DNA from: Geobacter sp.
GTDB lineage: Bacteria > Desulfobacterota > Desulfuromonadia > Geobacterales > Geobacteraceae
Direction of reading: 5' to 3'
Length of the DNA: 64,000 nucleotides
Assembly (NCBI GenBank): GCA_003314535.1
Contig: POSG01000003.1
Span: forward strand, 124,001 to 188,000
Both the position numbers and the translations under genes were made by a program. Positions 48,963-56,641 of the stretch are shown piece by piece (position 1 is the first letter of the stretch; the number at the start of each line of letters is the position of its first letter). The notes beneath the pieces are model-generated. The model made no database searches. It was not told the origin of the DNA and saw only the letters and a list, made by a program, of their open reading frames with translations.

Positions 48963-49940
48963 TCAGGCGCCAAGAACTCCGGCAAATGGCGACCCCACGC
49001 CGTCAAAGGTGGGGAAAATGGCTTCAAATACTTTCACGACCCGCGGATCGAAATGCGTTCCCGTGTTGGCCACGATTTCATTCCTTGCCTGGAAAGGAGA
49101 AATGGCCTGACGGTAGGGCCGGTCGGAAGTAAGCGCATCATAGACATCCGCAACAGCGATGATGCGGGCTCCCAGCGGTATGGTCTCGCCTATGAGGGCG
49201 TGGTAGCCGTTCCCGTCGTATTTTTCGTGATGGCCGAGTATTATCGGGAGAAGGTCCGTCACCCTTCCGCCTACGGGCGTCAGTATACGAACAGCCTTGG
49301 TGGTATGCTGCTTTATCTGGTCGCGCTCGCTGTTGGTCAACCTGCCGATTTTCTCCAGGATTTCGCGGCTCACGCCGATTTTGCCCAGGTCATGGAGCAG
49401 TGCGGCGATCCTGATGTCTTCCACCTCCCGGTCCGAGCAGCCCATGGCCCGGGAAATTTTCTCCGCAATCACGGAAACCCGGTAGGAATGACTGTGGGTA
49501 TGCTGGTCAACTGAGTCTATCAGCAGGGAAAGCATCTCGATGATGCCCTGGTAGGTCTTGCTGATCTCCTTTGCAGCCTGGACCTTCTTCTCGTAAAGCA
49601 GCCCCATCAGGTAACCGGAAATCAGGAGGAAGCCCCCCCATGTAGCGATGTCGAGCCACCGGAAAAAACGGTCGGTCCCGTTGAAACTGAAACTGTCGGG
49701 ATACAGCAATGCGACCCCTGAAATGAGAACGATGGAAAAGAACGCGGACAGGGTTGCATAGCGGCTGCCGAAGAAATAAGCGCCGAGCAGCACGGGAAGG
49801 TAGAAGAAATTGAGAAAGGCCCTCTGGTTGGCCACGAAAAAGAAAATGACGGCCGTGATGGTGATCAAGAGGAAAATGATCACCAGCTCCTTGTCAATCC
49901 TGAAGTATGACGCTATTTGGCTCCGTTTGAAATAATTCAT
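48963..49940 (-). CDS. Membrane HD-GYP-type phosphodiesterase with GYH in place of GYP
   Basis: 325 aa. Three or four N-terminal membrane helices (about 18-37, 43-80, 98-116) are followed by an HD-GYP domain (about 125-310). The catalytic HD (183-184, LLHDLGKIG), HHEKYDG and DRPYR are conserved, but the signature tripeptide reads GYH at 245-247. HD-GYP enzymes hydrolyse cyclic di-GMP or related dinucleotides. The metal ligands look intact, so activity is plausible, but the altered loop may change specificity. It has a strong promoter and no operon partner. Confidence 0.88.
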   Translation of the reverse strand: MNYFKRSQIASYFRIDKELVIIFLLITITAVIFFFVANQRAFLNFFYLPVLLGAYFFGSRYATLSAFFSIVLISGVALLYPDSFSFNGTDRFFRWLDIATWGGFLLISGYLMGLLYEKKVQAAKEISKTYQGIIEMLSLLIDSVDQHTHSHSYRVSVIAEKISRAMGCSDREVEDIRIAALLHDLGKIGVSREILEKIGRLTNSERDQIKQHTTKAVRILTPVGGRVTDLLPIILGHHEKYDGNGYHALIGETIPLGARIIAVADVYDALTSDRPYRQAISPFQARNEIVANTGTHFDPRVVKVFEAIFPTFDGVGSPFAGVLGA

Positions 49941-49969
49941 GGCAATTCATTATCAGCCCGTATGCGTCA

Positions 49970-49999
49970 TTTATAACTTTTTAATTATGTTTCTGTCAA
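49970..49999 (-). promoter_or_regulatory. Sigma-70 promoter for the HD-GYP gene
   Basis: TTGACA (49994-49999), 18-nt spacer, TATAAA (49970-49975), about 30 nt before the ATG. Confidence 0.6.
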
Positions 50000-50041
50000 G
50001 GTTTTTCGCATTCCTGCCGGGAAACGGACAGGACAGGCCGG

Positions 50042-50617
50042 TCATTTCTTGCACTGCGGTTCCAGGCAAAGCTCGGGGATTGCGGCATTTATCGATTCCA
50101 CTGCCATCATGGAGATCCTGTCCTCCGTCATGCCGACCGCTTCCCTGGATTCCGTGGCAGTCGCCCCCCAGAGCAGTTCTCCCGTGGACGGCTCAATCAT
50201 CTTCACCAACACCGTTGATGTGCAGCGGCTTTTTCGGTAGGGAGCAAGCACTTCCTCACCCCCCCCTGCCATGGTACAGCTTTCATCGACGACCGTTCCC
50301 ATGACCAGGGCATCGACCCCCATCGCTTTCAGCTTTCCCTTGATCTCCGTAGTCAGTCCGGATTCATAAAGTTCGTTCCGGCTTATCACCGGCGAGAGGT
50401 TGCTGGAATCGACCACCACGTAACCGCGTTTCATGAGGCCCAAGGCCATGAAATCTCCCACATCAGGCCGTGGGGCCGTTGAAGGATATTGGAAGCCGGC
50501 AACAGCGATCCTCTTGCAGCGTCCCATTTCGAATCCCGGTTTTGATATGCTGCTGGCAGTGGCACAGCCCATGAACGCAACGAGGGTGGAAAGGAATAGC
50601 AAATGGCTGATTTTCAT
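50042..50617 (-). CDS. Predicted lipoprotein, CsgG/LpoB-like fold possible
   Basis: 191 aa. A signal peptide ending in the lipobox FMGCAT marks an envelope lipoprotein. The body (CKRIAVAGFQYPSTAPRPDVGDFMALGLMKRGYVVVDSSNL...ALVMGTVVDES...LVKMIEPSTGELLWGATAT) resembles the alpha/beta pattern of CsgG/FlgO/LpoB-type proteins: a 'biogenesis' strand, a VDALVMG strand, then 'GELLW'. The assignment is by pattern only. GGGAGGAAA precedes the ATG, and the start lies 24 nt from an inverted-repeat element. Confidence 0.6.
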   Translation of the reverse strand: MKISHLLFLSTLVAFMGCATASSISKPGFEMGRCKRIAVAGFQYPSTAPRPDVGDFMALGLMKRGYVVVDSSNLSPVISRNELYESGLTTEIKGKLKAMGVDALVMGTVVDESCTMAGGGEEVLAPYRKSRCTSTVLVKMIEPSTGELLWGATATESREAVGMTEDRISMMAVESINAAIPELCLEPQCKK

Positions 50618-50640
50618 GGATAAATTTCCTCCCTAGTGTC

Positions 50641-50806
50641 CATCCGGAAACTCGGATTGACGCTAATGCAGTTTTCAGACCGGAAAGAGGGGATTTTTCG
50701 TCCTGGCAAGGAAATCAAGGGGTTGCGCGGAGGCATACTGTAGTATGTCGCACAAGCAAGCCCGCAGATTGACACAGCCAGGGCGGAAAAGCTCCCTTTC
50801 CGGATG
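50641..50806. repeat. 166-bp MITE-like element upstream of the lipoprotein gene
   Basis: CATCCGGAAA (50641-50650) is repeated inverted as TTTCCGGATG (50797-50806); extending each arm outward keeps partial complementarity. Inside is a hairpin CATAC-TGTA-GTATG and a layout like the hisB-hisH element. No coding capacity. Its right end AAAGCTCC/CTTTCCGGATGAA also appears at the two edges of the repeat copy at 56001-56090. Confidence 0.7.
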
Positions 50807-50920
50807 AAAACCAGCAAAATCGTGACCCTGGCAGTATATACAATTGACCGCGAATGTCAATTTAATGATAAAATTGCGCTAATCCACCAAAGCGAGCCCG
50901 GCCGATACATCCCTTCCTTA

Positions 50921-51739
50921 TCACCTCGCCATTCCATTCGGAAATGCGCGAGACTCTGCCGCTGCCCGCTCCCGGGCATATTCGCTGACCGCATCTACCG
51001 CCGCCGCCACGGGCTGGACAGCCGGCAGAGACGCAGAGATGCCGTTGATGAGATCCCGCTCCAAGAGCAGGCGGAAAGACGACGGGTAAACCATGTCATA
51101 CACCCATGAAAGCTGCACCAGCTTGAAGTCGTTCAGAGTGCACGCCGACGAGAGGCGGACCGGCTCCCGCCGCATGACCTTCTCGCAGATCCGGGGAGAG
51201 CAACGGGGCTTGTCGGGCAATCCCTGCCCGACCGCCTGTGAGCGTCCATCGGCGGGCATCCGGTAATATTCGACGAATAAGCTCCAGATATCAAGCTTGT
51301 CCGCATCCCTGACCAGGTTCAGGAAAGCCAGGTCCTCGCCGGTTATACTTTTCCGCAGCTTGAAGCAGTTGTGGTTCTCCACGCAGGATATGACTATCCG
51401 CCTGTCCCGCGGATCGAAACCGGCAAGAATATCGCTGTCCAGAAGTATTTCGACCCCGAATGCGCCGTGATCAACGGAAATGCTGTCGCGGAACGTGCGA
51501 TACTGGCGGTACTGCTCGAACCTTCCCACATCGTGCAGCAACGCCGCTGCCTCGGCAAGGAAAAGATCATCGCCGGAAAGCCCTTCGTCCGAACCGACCC
51601 GGATGGCATTAGCGCACACACGGTGGGTATGTTCTTCCTTCAGGAGCATGTTCTCCCGCTCTTCGTCGCCAGTGGAATCAAAGGACTGGCAATAGCCGGC
51701 AAACCAGGAACGTATCCTGGCCACATCTTCGTTGGTCAT
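50921..51739 (-). CDS. HD-domain phosphohydrolase
   Basis: 272 aa. An HD domain occupies about residues 35-190: EEHTHRVCANA (first His), AAALLHDVGRFEQYRQY (HD pair), ENHNCFK and RDADKLDIWSLF (final Asp), all metal ligands present. No membrane or sensor domain. Such proteins hydrolyse nucleotides or phosphate esters. It lies 42 nt downstream of a nucleoside phosphorylase gene on the same strand, so a joint role in nucleotide salvage or clean-up is likely, though the substrate is unknown. The ATG has GGAG about 13 nt upstream. Confidence 0.8.
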   Translation of the reverse strand: MTNEDVARIRSWFAGYCQSFDSTGDEERENMLLKEEHTHRVCANAIRVGSDEGLSGDDLFLAEAAALLHDVGRFEQYRQYRTFRDSISVDHGAFGVEILLDSDILAGFDPRDRRIVISCVENHNCFKLRKSITGEDLAFLNLVRDADKLDIWSLFVEYYRMPADGRSQAVGQGLPDKPRCSPRICEKVMRREPVRLSSACTLNDFKLVQLSWVYDMVYPSSFRLLLERDLINGISASLPAVQPVAAAVDAVSEYARERAAAESRAFPNGMAR

Positions 51740-51780
51740 GGCTGTCTTTCTCCGGATCAGCAGGTGCGAGTGAAATGTTC

Positions 51781-52737
51781 TCAGAGTTGGAAGGGATGGA
51801 GGGCATTGAAGGCCCTCAGGGCGATCCAGGCCGCGCTCCTGACCGATTCCCGGTATTCAGTCAGGAACACCCCCTCCTGGCGTTTGTCTATGACGGCGCA
51901 CACCGCTCCCGCCCGATAAGCGATAGCGCCGAGAAAATGCAGGAGAAAGCTAGCCTCCATCTCGATGTTCTCGATCTTGAGGCCGGCAATTCCGGTATCA
52001 ATCGCAGCAAGGACATCGGCCAGATCGGGAACCGTCGGAGAAACGCGGCCAATGGGCCGCCCCTGCTCGGCAAAAAAACCCGGGCTGGTCACCGTAACAC
52101 CTCTTTTACAGGGAACGCCGAGGTGAAGAGCCTCGCGCTCCAGGGCTACCCTCAACCGCACATCAGCCCGGGCGGCGTAAGGGTTGAATCTTCCGCGAAA
52201 ACGCACATCATCGGCAATGGCATCCTCGAGCCGGCTCCTGACCCTTCGTTCCAGCAGGCCGCATTCAGCATCGGGAAGCGGCGCGTCGTAAAAAAGCCCT
52301 GTATTGTCGAGGCCGATGCCGTAATCCGTCACGATGAGGGTGCCAAGGTCCGTTTCAGGCTGGAGGCCGCCGCAGGTCCCTACCCGTACGATGGTCAGGG
52401 GCTCAAACGATTTCTTCCTCCTGCGCTTCGCCAGGTCGAATTCATTGAGCGCGACCAACTCGTTGAGAACTATTTCAGTCGATGCCGTTCCTATGCCGGA
52501 AGTCGTGAAGGTAACCCTCCTCCCCGTCTCCCTCACCAAACCCGTAATGGTGCGTAACCCGCGGTTGCACCTGTCAGCTTCCCGAACCGAGAAAAATTCA
52601 TCGGCAAGATACGGTACCCGGTCCGGATCCCCGACCAGGACAATATCGGAAGCCAGTTCCTCCGGCGCAAGGTCCAGATGGTAAACCCTGCCGTTCCTGA
52701 GCGGCAGTTCAGCCGCGCTGTAAGTCCTGATTTCCAA
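51781..52737 (-). CDS. Nucleoside phosphorylase family protein, TTG start
   Basis: 318 aa if started at TTG 52735-52737, where GAGGGG lies 7 nt upstream and the phosphorylase fold begins; the open frame extends 77 codons further upstream without family features. VFLVGDPDRVPYLADEF-like start, FTTSGIGTASTEIVLNEL, IVRVGTCGGLQPETDLGT and the NIEMEAS substrate motif indicate the PNP/UDP phosphorylase superfamily. It probably cleaves a purine or uridine nucleoside with phosphate. It is first of a pair with an HD hydrolase. Confidence 0.84.
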   Translation of the reverse strand: MEIRTYSAAELPLRNGRVYHLDLAPEELASDIVLVGDPDRVPYLADEFFSVREADRCNRGLRTITGLVRETGRRVTFTTSGIGTASTEIVLNELVALNEFDLAKRRRKKSFEPLTIVRVGTCGGLQPETDLGTLIVTDYGIGLDNTGLFYDAPLPDAECGLLERRVRSRLEDAIADDVRFRGRFNPYAARADVRLRVALEREALHLGVPCKRGVTVTSPGFFAEQGRPIGRVSPTVPDLADVLAAIDTGIAGLKIENIEMEASFLLHFLGAIAYRAGAVCAVIDKRQEGVFLTEYRESVRSAAWIALRAFNALHPFQL

Positions 52738-52799
52738 GGCGCACCCCTCAAACAAAGGTTGGAGGAGAAAGGAATGACGCGGAAAACCGTCTCCACTAC

Positions 52800-52835
52800 G
52801 TGTATACACTATACCGCATTTTTTGTCCGCTGAAA
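52800..52835 (-). promoter_or_regulatory. Possible promoter with overlapping palindromic operator for the phosphorylase gene
   Basis: TTTCAG (52830-52835), 16-nt spacer, TATAGT (52808-52813), then the 10-bp palindrome GTGTATACAC (52800-52809) overlapping the -10 and start site. The placement suggests a repressor site. Confidence 0.35.
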
Positions 52836-52970
52836 GGTGTGCAAAATAAGGCAGGATAGTCAAATGATACGTTGCAACCCGGTTTCCATCCGAAAACCCG
52901 GAATAGCTGATAAAGGCCGGCGCGGGGCTTTCGAGGAGTTCGTGATACGGCTTCGTGCAAGATGTCAAAT

Positions 52971-53080
52971 ACCGGGAAAACGCCTGAAGCCAGTGAAAGC
53001 CCAGACCAGTGAGCCATGAGTCGACAGATTATCACGAACGACGAGGAAGTTCCCCTCCGGCCCCGGAGAGACTTTCCCGA
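52971..53080 (+). repeat. Dispersed 110-nt repeat, copy A
   Basis: Aligns without gaps over 110 nt with the reverse complement of 63871-63980 (89 of 110 positions identical by my count) and over about 85 nt with 56001-56090. Invariant cores are GTCGACAGAT-ATCACGA and CTCCGGCCCCGGAG. It lies between the phosphorylase gene and the gene at 53122-53781 and has no coding capacity. Confidence 0.85.
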
Positions 53081-53121
53081 AAAAGGCTGACCCGGGAATT
53101 ATCAATCTATATCAGACAAGT

Positions 53122-53781
53122 CTACCCGGTGCCGTGCCGCCCGCCCCTGAAAATCATCCGAGACGCATCGAATCCGGGGTTTCCGGGAAGCTTCACCGTG
53201 CGAGGGTTCAGATCCGGATTGCCATGCCTGATCACGACCCGTGCATTCCTGCACAGGGGATAAACGGCCAGGATCGGCTCTATTGCCGCGAACATCTGCT
53301 CGGCATCCGGGCTGTACAGGTAGATCGAGGTTTCCGAGCGTCCTACCCATGACCCCCTGATTTCGCCGCCGACCGATGCCAACTCTCCGGAAATCAACGC
53401 GGCGAGGCCGTCACACGTGCAGGTATCATAGATTTCGTCAGGCAGGTTGACACCATCCAGGTAAATTGCCATCCCCTCCTGCCTGCCGAAACGGATAACC
53501 TGTTCACCGCTGTCCCGCCTCACCCGGAATTCGGACCCGGCCGGCGCGCCGGCAGTCTCCAGGATCAACCTGGCAGTCTCGATCCCGGCATCCAGGCTGT
53601 AGAGATTCAAGTCGAGCTCCACGTACTCCACTTCCATCTCTCTGCTCATGCACACGCTCGCGCCCGTCACCTCGCCGAGGCGCTGCGCATTGAGCGCCGA
53701 AACCAGCGGAAATTCATATCGCCTGGTCCGCTCCCTCGCCTGGATCGACTCCCATATCCTTGCATTAGCCGAATATCCCAT
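53122..53781 (-). CDS. Uncharacterised protein
   Basis: 219 aa, no signal peptide or membrane helix, mixed alpha/beta, rather acidic. Visible stretches are a Glu-rich strand VEYVELDLNLYSLDAGIETAR, YDTCTCDGLAALISGELAS with two close cysteines, and a C-terminal WVGRSETSIYLYSPDAEQMFAAIEPIL...RNARVVIRHG. The ending reads like a small ferredoxin-fold domain. I do not recognise the family. GGGGGTG precedes the ATG. The upstream gap is AT-rich, suggesting acquired DNA. Confidence 0.7.
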   Translation of the reverse strand: MGYSANARIWESIQARERTRRYEFPLVSALNAQRLGEVTGASVCMSREMEVEYVELDLNLYSLDAGIETARLILETAGAPAGSEFRVRRDSGEQVIRFGRQEGMAIYLDGVNLPDEIYDTCTCDGLAALISGELASVGGEIRGSWVGRSETSIYLYSPDAEQMFAAIEPILAVYPLCRNARVVIRHGNPDLNPRTVKLPGNPGFDASRMIFRGGRHGTG

Positions 53782-54215
53782 TTCACACCCCCGGATTCCC
53801 CTGATGGTTGAATATCAGGACAATGCCCATCACCGCCAATCAATTGAAACAGCCCTTTACATCCCTCTAAATGACACTATTCAAAGAAGCATAATCAGAA
53901 CCACACATTGCATTCCTTTTGTTGGTTACTATTTTACTATTTATTTATTATGCATCAAGACAGATCAAATGATAAAACACCTTGCACAAATTATTTATTT
54001 TCAATTTTTGCAATCCAGGCGCTTCTTAATACAGAGTCTGTCAATCGCAATGCCCGTTTAATCTGACACATGCAGCTTCAGTGTTGTATAAAAATATCAT
54101 AACGCAAACATATAAAACTAATCTATCCGCACAAATAGCGGTTATCCAGCATTATGCAATAAATAAAGTTCCGTTAATGGATTTAATGCCACCAGTTGAC
54201 TGATGGACCTAAAAA
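53782..54215. other. AT-rich intergenic stretch without a recognised gene
   Basis: About 430 nt, strikingly richer in A+T than the rest of the window. A minus-strand promoter-like pair, TTGATG and TAAAAT with a 16-nt spacer, lies near 53931-53958 and could serve the gene at 53122-53781. Frames here are short and lack ribosome sites; no RNA gene was recognised. Confidence 0.5.
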
Positions 54216-54244
54216 AAGGGGCGGTTCTTCTGAACCGCCCCTTT
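54216..54244 (-). terminator. Intrinsic terminator of slp
   Basis: Hairpin AAGGGGCGGTTC/GAACCGCCCCTT with a short loop; on the minus strand it is followed by seven Ts. The plus strand also has a T-run, so it could act both ways. It lies 60 nt past the slp stop. Confidence 0.85.
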
Positions 54245-54302
54245 TCCCTTCCGCACTTGCAGACCGTGCAGCGGGATTGGCAAAATCCCTGCTCCGCCAA
54301 TT

Positions 54303-54839
54303 TCACCACCACGGGTAATAATAACGGTACCTCCAATAGGGGGGCCCCCACCAGAAGGGGTCATAGTAGCCGTAGGGCGGATAGTATGCCGGTCGCGGCT
54401 CCGCTTTCGGCACGAGATAGATTTCCCTTACAATCAAGACAGGATACGCATAACTGATGTCGCCCAGGGGAAGGACCTCCTGCCCTTCAACCTGGCCCAC
54501 GACGGCAACCCTTCTGCCCGACTTGAAGATCATCGGGTCCAGGAAATTCCTGCTGAGCGCCATGAAACGCCCTTCTGACGAAGCGTCTGCGTCCCCGGGG
54601 ACACCGAAGCTGTCAAGCGAGGACTGGACTATCAACAGCTTCGAGAAATCTTTTTCATTTTTCAGTGAAGCTATCACGCCACCCACCATGACATATTTAC
54701 CCTTATAGGAATCAGGGGCTGCGCGGAGCTTGGAAAATGTTATCGAGGGATCCACCAGGTTTCTCGATTCACTGCTGATCACATGGGCACACCCCGAGAG
54801 GAATGCCGCAAACAGCAACACCGTAACAAGACCTCTCAT
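54303..54839 (-). CDS. Slp-family outer-membrane lipoprotein
   Basis: 178 aa. The lipobox LSGCAH follows a signal peptide. FSKLRAAPDSYKGKYVMVGGVIASLKNEKDFSKLLIVQ and RVAVVGQVEGQEVLPLGDISYAYPVLIVREIYL are Slp family signatures (starvation/stationary-phase outer-membrane lipoproteins). The last 35 residues are almost only Tyr, Trp and Pro (PPYGYYDPFWWGPPYW), a tail also seen in some Geobacter lipoproteins. It has its own promoter and terminator. Confidence 0.85.
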   Translation of the reverse strand: MRGLVTVLLFAAFLSGCAHVISSESRNLVDPSITFSKLRAAPDSYKGKYVMVGGVIASLKNEKDFSKLLIVQSSLDSFGVPGDADASSEGRFMALSRNFLDPMIFKSGRRVAVVGQVEGQEVLPLGDISYAYPVLIVREIYLVPKAEPRPAYYPPYGYYDPFWWGPPYWRYRYYYPWW

Positions 54840-54961
54840 TTAGGCACCTCCGTGAATGACTGTTCAAACCGCCGCGATGATCCCTGATCGGATGCCCGAC
54901 GGCTTTTCTCACCGGGCAATGAACGGCATGACGCCGATTGCCGATGATTTTCGATAAATTC

Positions 54962-54989
54962 ATTATAGTACACAGCACTTCGAAGCCAA
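54962..54989 (-). promoter_or_regulatory. Sigma-70 promoter for slp
   Basis: TTGGCT (54984-54989), 16-nt spacer, perfect -10 TATAAT (54962-54967), giving a leader of about 115 nt. Confidence 0.6.
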
Positions 54990-55101
54990 CAATGTTTCTT
55001 CCGGCCCAATCGGGGTCACACTATCTTCCGCTTACATGAAAATTATCGCAGTCGTTGGATCAAAAGGCAAGGAATGGCTCGACGCGGCTTCAAAATAACA
55101 A

Positions 55102-55132
55102 ACGGCCGCTCTCCAAACTGGAAAGCGGCCGT
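55102..55132 (-). terminator. Terminator of the 132-aa gene at 55242-55640
   Basis: ACGGCCGCT (55102-55110) pairs with AGCGGCCGT (55124-55132); the minus-strand sequence continues TTGTTATTTTG. It lies about 110 nt past the stop. Confidence 0.6.
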
Positions 55133-55241
55133 CGAATCAACCTTCAGGAAGCTCGCGGACTGGCAAGGCCCGATGTTCAGGACAATCACCTGACAAAAAA
55201 ACAGCCTCGAAAGACGCTACCGGCACTACCGTGGAATTCCG

Positions 55242-55640
55242 TCACTCATAACGCAGTTCCGGACTGCCCACAGCAAATGACTTGTCCTTTTTCCATGTGC
55301 GCCGGACACTGGACATGTTCAGGAAATCGTAATAGCCGTTGTTTCCCAAAAGATCCTTCAGCCTCGAAGCGGTTTCGCGATAGAGCAGGGTCATCGGCGA
55401 CGACAGGCACGCACTGTTCTCGTGCATCTGAATCCTGATGAGGAGAGCCCTGAAGGCATCTTCAGGCATCATCCGCTGCTCGGATTCCGGATCACCCATG
55501 ATGACGAATGATTCCTCCCTCACACCTTTTCTGAGCTTTACGTCATAGCGGGGAGTGGGCAGGCAGTTCTGTTCGCTGCTCAAACCGACCGCAACCTCGA
55601 TATTGTTGACATTAAAGAAATCCAGCAGCTCATGTCCCAT
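55242..55640 (-). CDS. Uncharacterised 132-aa protein
   Basis: 132 aa from ATG 55638-55640, with GGAGGAG 6-9 nt upstream. Soluble, no signal peptide. The start GHELLDFFNVNNIEVAVGLS and a central PESEQRMMPEDAFRALLIRIQMHENSACL are the clearest stretches; I recognise no family. It is a single gene with its own terminator in an AT-rich, repeat-bearing accessory stretch. Confidence 0.68.
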   Translation of the reverse strand: MGHELLDFFNVNNIEVAVGLSSEQNCLPTPRYDVKLRKGVREESFVIMGDPESEQRMMPEDAFRALLIRIQMHENSACLSSPMTLLYRETASRLKDLLGNNGYYDFLNMSSVRRTWKKDKSFAVGSPELRYE

Positions 55641-56000
55641 ACGCCGCTCCTCCAATGCTTGTCTTGGCAAGTGGCAGCAGTCAGACTACATTTAGTCGCG
55701 AAAAACTTCTCTGTTCTTATAGCATATAATTATGTAACAAGTACATACAAACTATCTACCACAATAGTCAACTTAATTTATTATAATGTAACAAAACGCA
55801 AACACCCGGGACATTATGAACACTACCTGCCCCCTTGACCCGAAACCATTATCCAAGCAGTATCGACCAGCTTGAAAGATCGTTCGCAAACCATGTCATT
55901 GATATGACTATTCGTCCATTACCCGGTTTTCTTTAGCGGGAAAAACCGTTTCCCATGGCCTCCCTGCAAAAAAAGCCGCACCAGACCCGCCCCTGCGGGG
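55641..56000. other. AT-rich gap upstream of repeat copy B
   Basis: No gene is recognised. The part from 55680 to 55810 is rich in A+T and contains short runs resembling promoters; from about 55930 the sequence becomes GC-rich and leads into the repeat at 56001. Confidence 0.45.
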
Positions 56001-56090
56001 AAAAGCTCCGAACAGCGAGCAATGAGTCGACAGATCATCACGAGCGTCGAAGAAGTTCCACTCCGGCCCCGGAGAGGCTTTCCGGATGAA
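56001..56090 (+). repeat. Dispersed repeat, copy B
   Basis: About 85 nt align with copies A (52971-53080) and C (63871-63980), with the invariant GTCGACAGAT-ATCACGA and CTCCGGCCCCGGAG cores. The left 25 nt differ from the other two copies. Its outer edges AAAAGCTCC and CTTTCCGGATGAA are joined directly at 50788-50808, as if that site lacked the middle. Confidence 0.82.
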
Positions 56091-56091
56091 C

Positions 56092-56123
56092 ACAAAAAAG
56101 AAAAAGCCGGGCACACCCGGCTT
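56092..56123 (-). terminator. Strong intrinsic terminator without a protein gene upstream
   Basis: Minus-strand hairpin AAGCCGGG-TGTG-CCCGGCTT followed by TTTCTTTTTT. The nearest minus-strand promoter match is at 56272-56299, so it would close a transcript of about 170 nt. Confidence 0.75.
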
Positions 56124-56265
56124 GCATTCCCTACCATATCGTTCAATGTCACCCGGAATTGCCCGTTTGACTCTGCGCCTTCCGCAAAAAAAAGATCAGC
56201 ATAGCCGCAGTAAATGAGCGTTCCTCACCCGAAAAGCGCATCATCAAACCAATTTATTTACTTGT
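56095..56265 (-). ncRNA. Candidate small RNA or micro-ORF transcript
   Basis: Between a TTGACA/TATTAG promoter match (56294-56299 and 56272-56277, 16-nt spacer) and the terminator at 56092-56123 lies a unit of about 170 nt on the minus strand. It contains a 31-codon frame (56149-56244, starting MMRFSGEERSF) with only a weak ribosome site. I match it to no known RNA family. Confidence 0.35.
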
Positions 56266-56377
56266 TTTTAACTAATACCACTTTTTATTATGCTGTCAAT
56301 CACTCTCTATTACTTCTGTCGAAACCGTAGAGAGGGATGATTTTTTTGTCAAATCTCCGAAAAAAATATATTCTTGT

Positions 56378-56383
56378 TATAAT
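56378..56383 (+). promoter_or_regulatory. Extended -10 promoter for the 66-aa/MFS pair
   Basis: TGTTATAAT, a TGn extended -10 with a perfect TATAAT (56378-56383) about 25 nt before the GTG start, in an AT-rich context; no good -35 is visible. Confidence 0.5.
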
Positions 56384-56407
56384 TGTTTATCCTTTGGAGG
56401 TTCTGAA

Positions 56408-56608
56408 GTGCTGATTCCCGTAATATACAATGACGATTCGTATGACCTGGTGGAAGACATCGTCCTCAACGAGCTCATAAGGAACGACAGGATAAAGGCA
56501 TTCAAGCGTTCCAGCGGTTGGGTGCGGATCGGCGAAGACCCGATCCGGAAAATAGAATACAGGGGCCCGGAGAGACGCGGCAGAAAAAACCCTCCCGACA
56601 GGCCCTGA
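56408..56608 (+). CDS. Uncharacterised 66-aa protein, GTG start
   Basis: 66 aa. GGAGG lies 7 nt before the GTG at 56408-56410. IPVIYNDDSYDLVEDIVLNELIRNDRIKAFKRSSGWVRIGEDPIRK is followed by YRGPERRGRKNPPDRP, a basic tail of the type found on several small Geobacter regulatory proteins. No membrane segment. It lies 33 nt upstream of an MFS transporter on the same strand and is probably co-transcribed. The function is unknown. Confidence 0.78.
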   Translation: MLIPVIYNDDSYDLVEDIVLNELIRNDRIKAFKRSSGWVRIGEDPIRKIEYRGPERRGRKNPPDRP

Positions 56609-56641
56609 GCGACTGCCGCCCGGATCGGAGAGCATTCCCGA

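Noticed and set aside
55919-56152. Minus-strand frames across repeat copy B
   Set aside because: They run through the repeat and its flanks, are not kept open in copies A and C in the same frame, and have no family features.
56130-56265. Comparison of the candidate small RNA with GEMM (c-di-GMP/cGAMP) riboswitches
   Set aside because: The conserved GEMM core elements could not be placed, and no gene follows on that strand within the unit.
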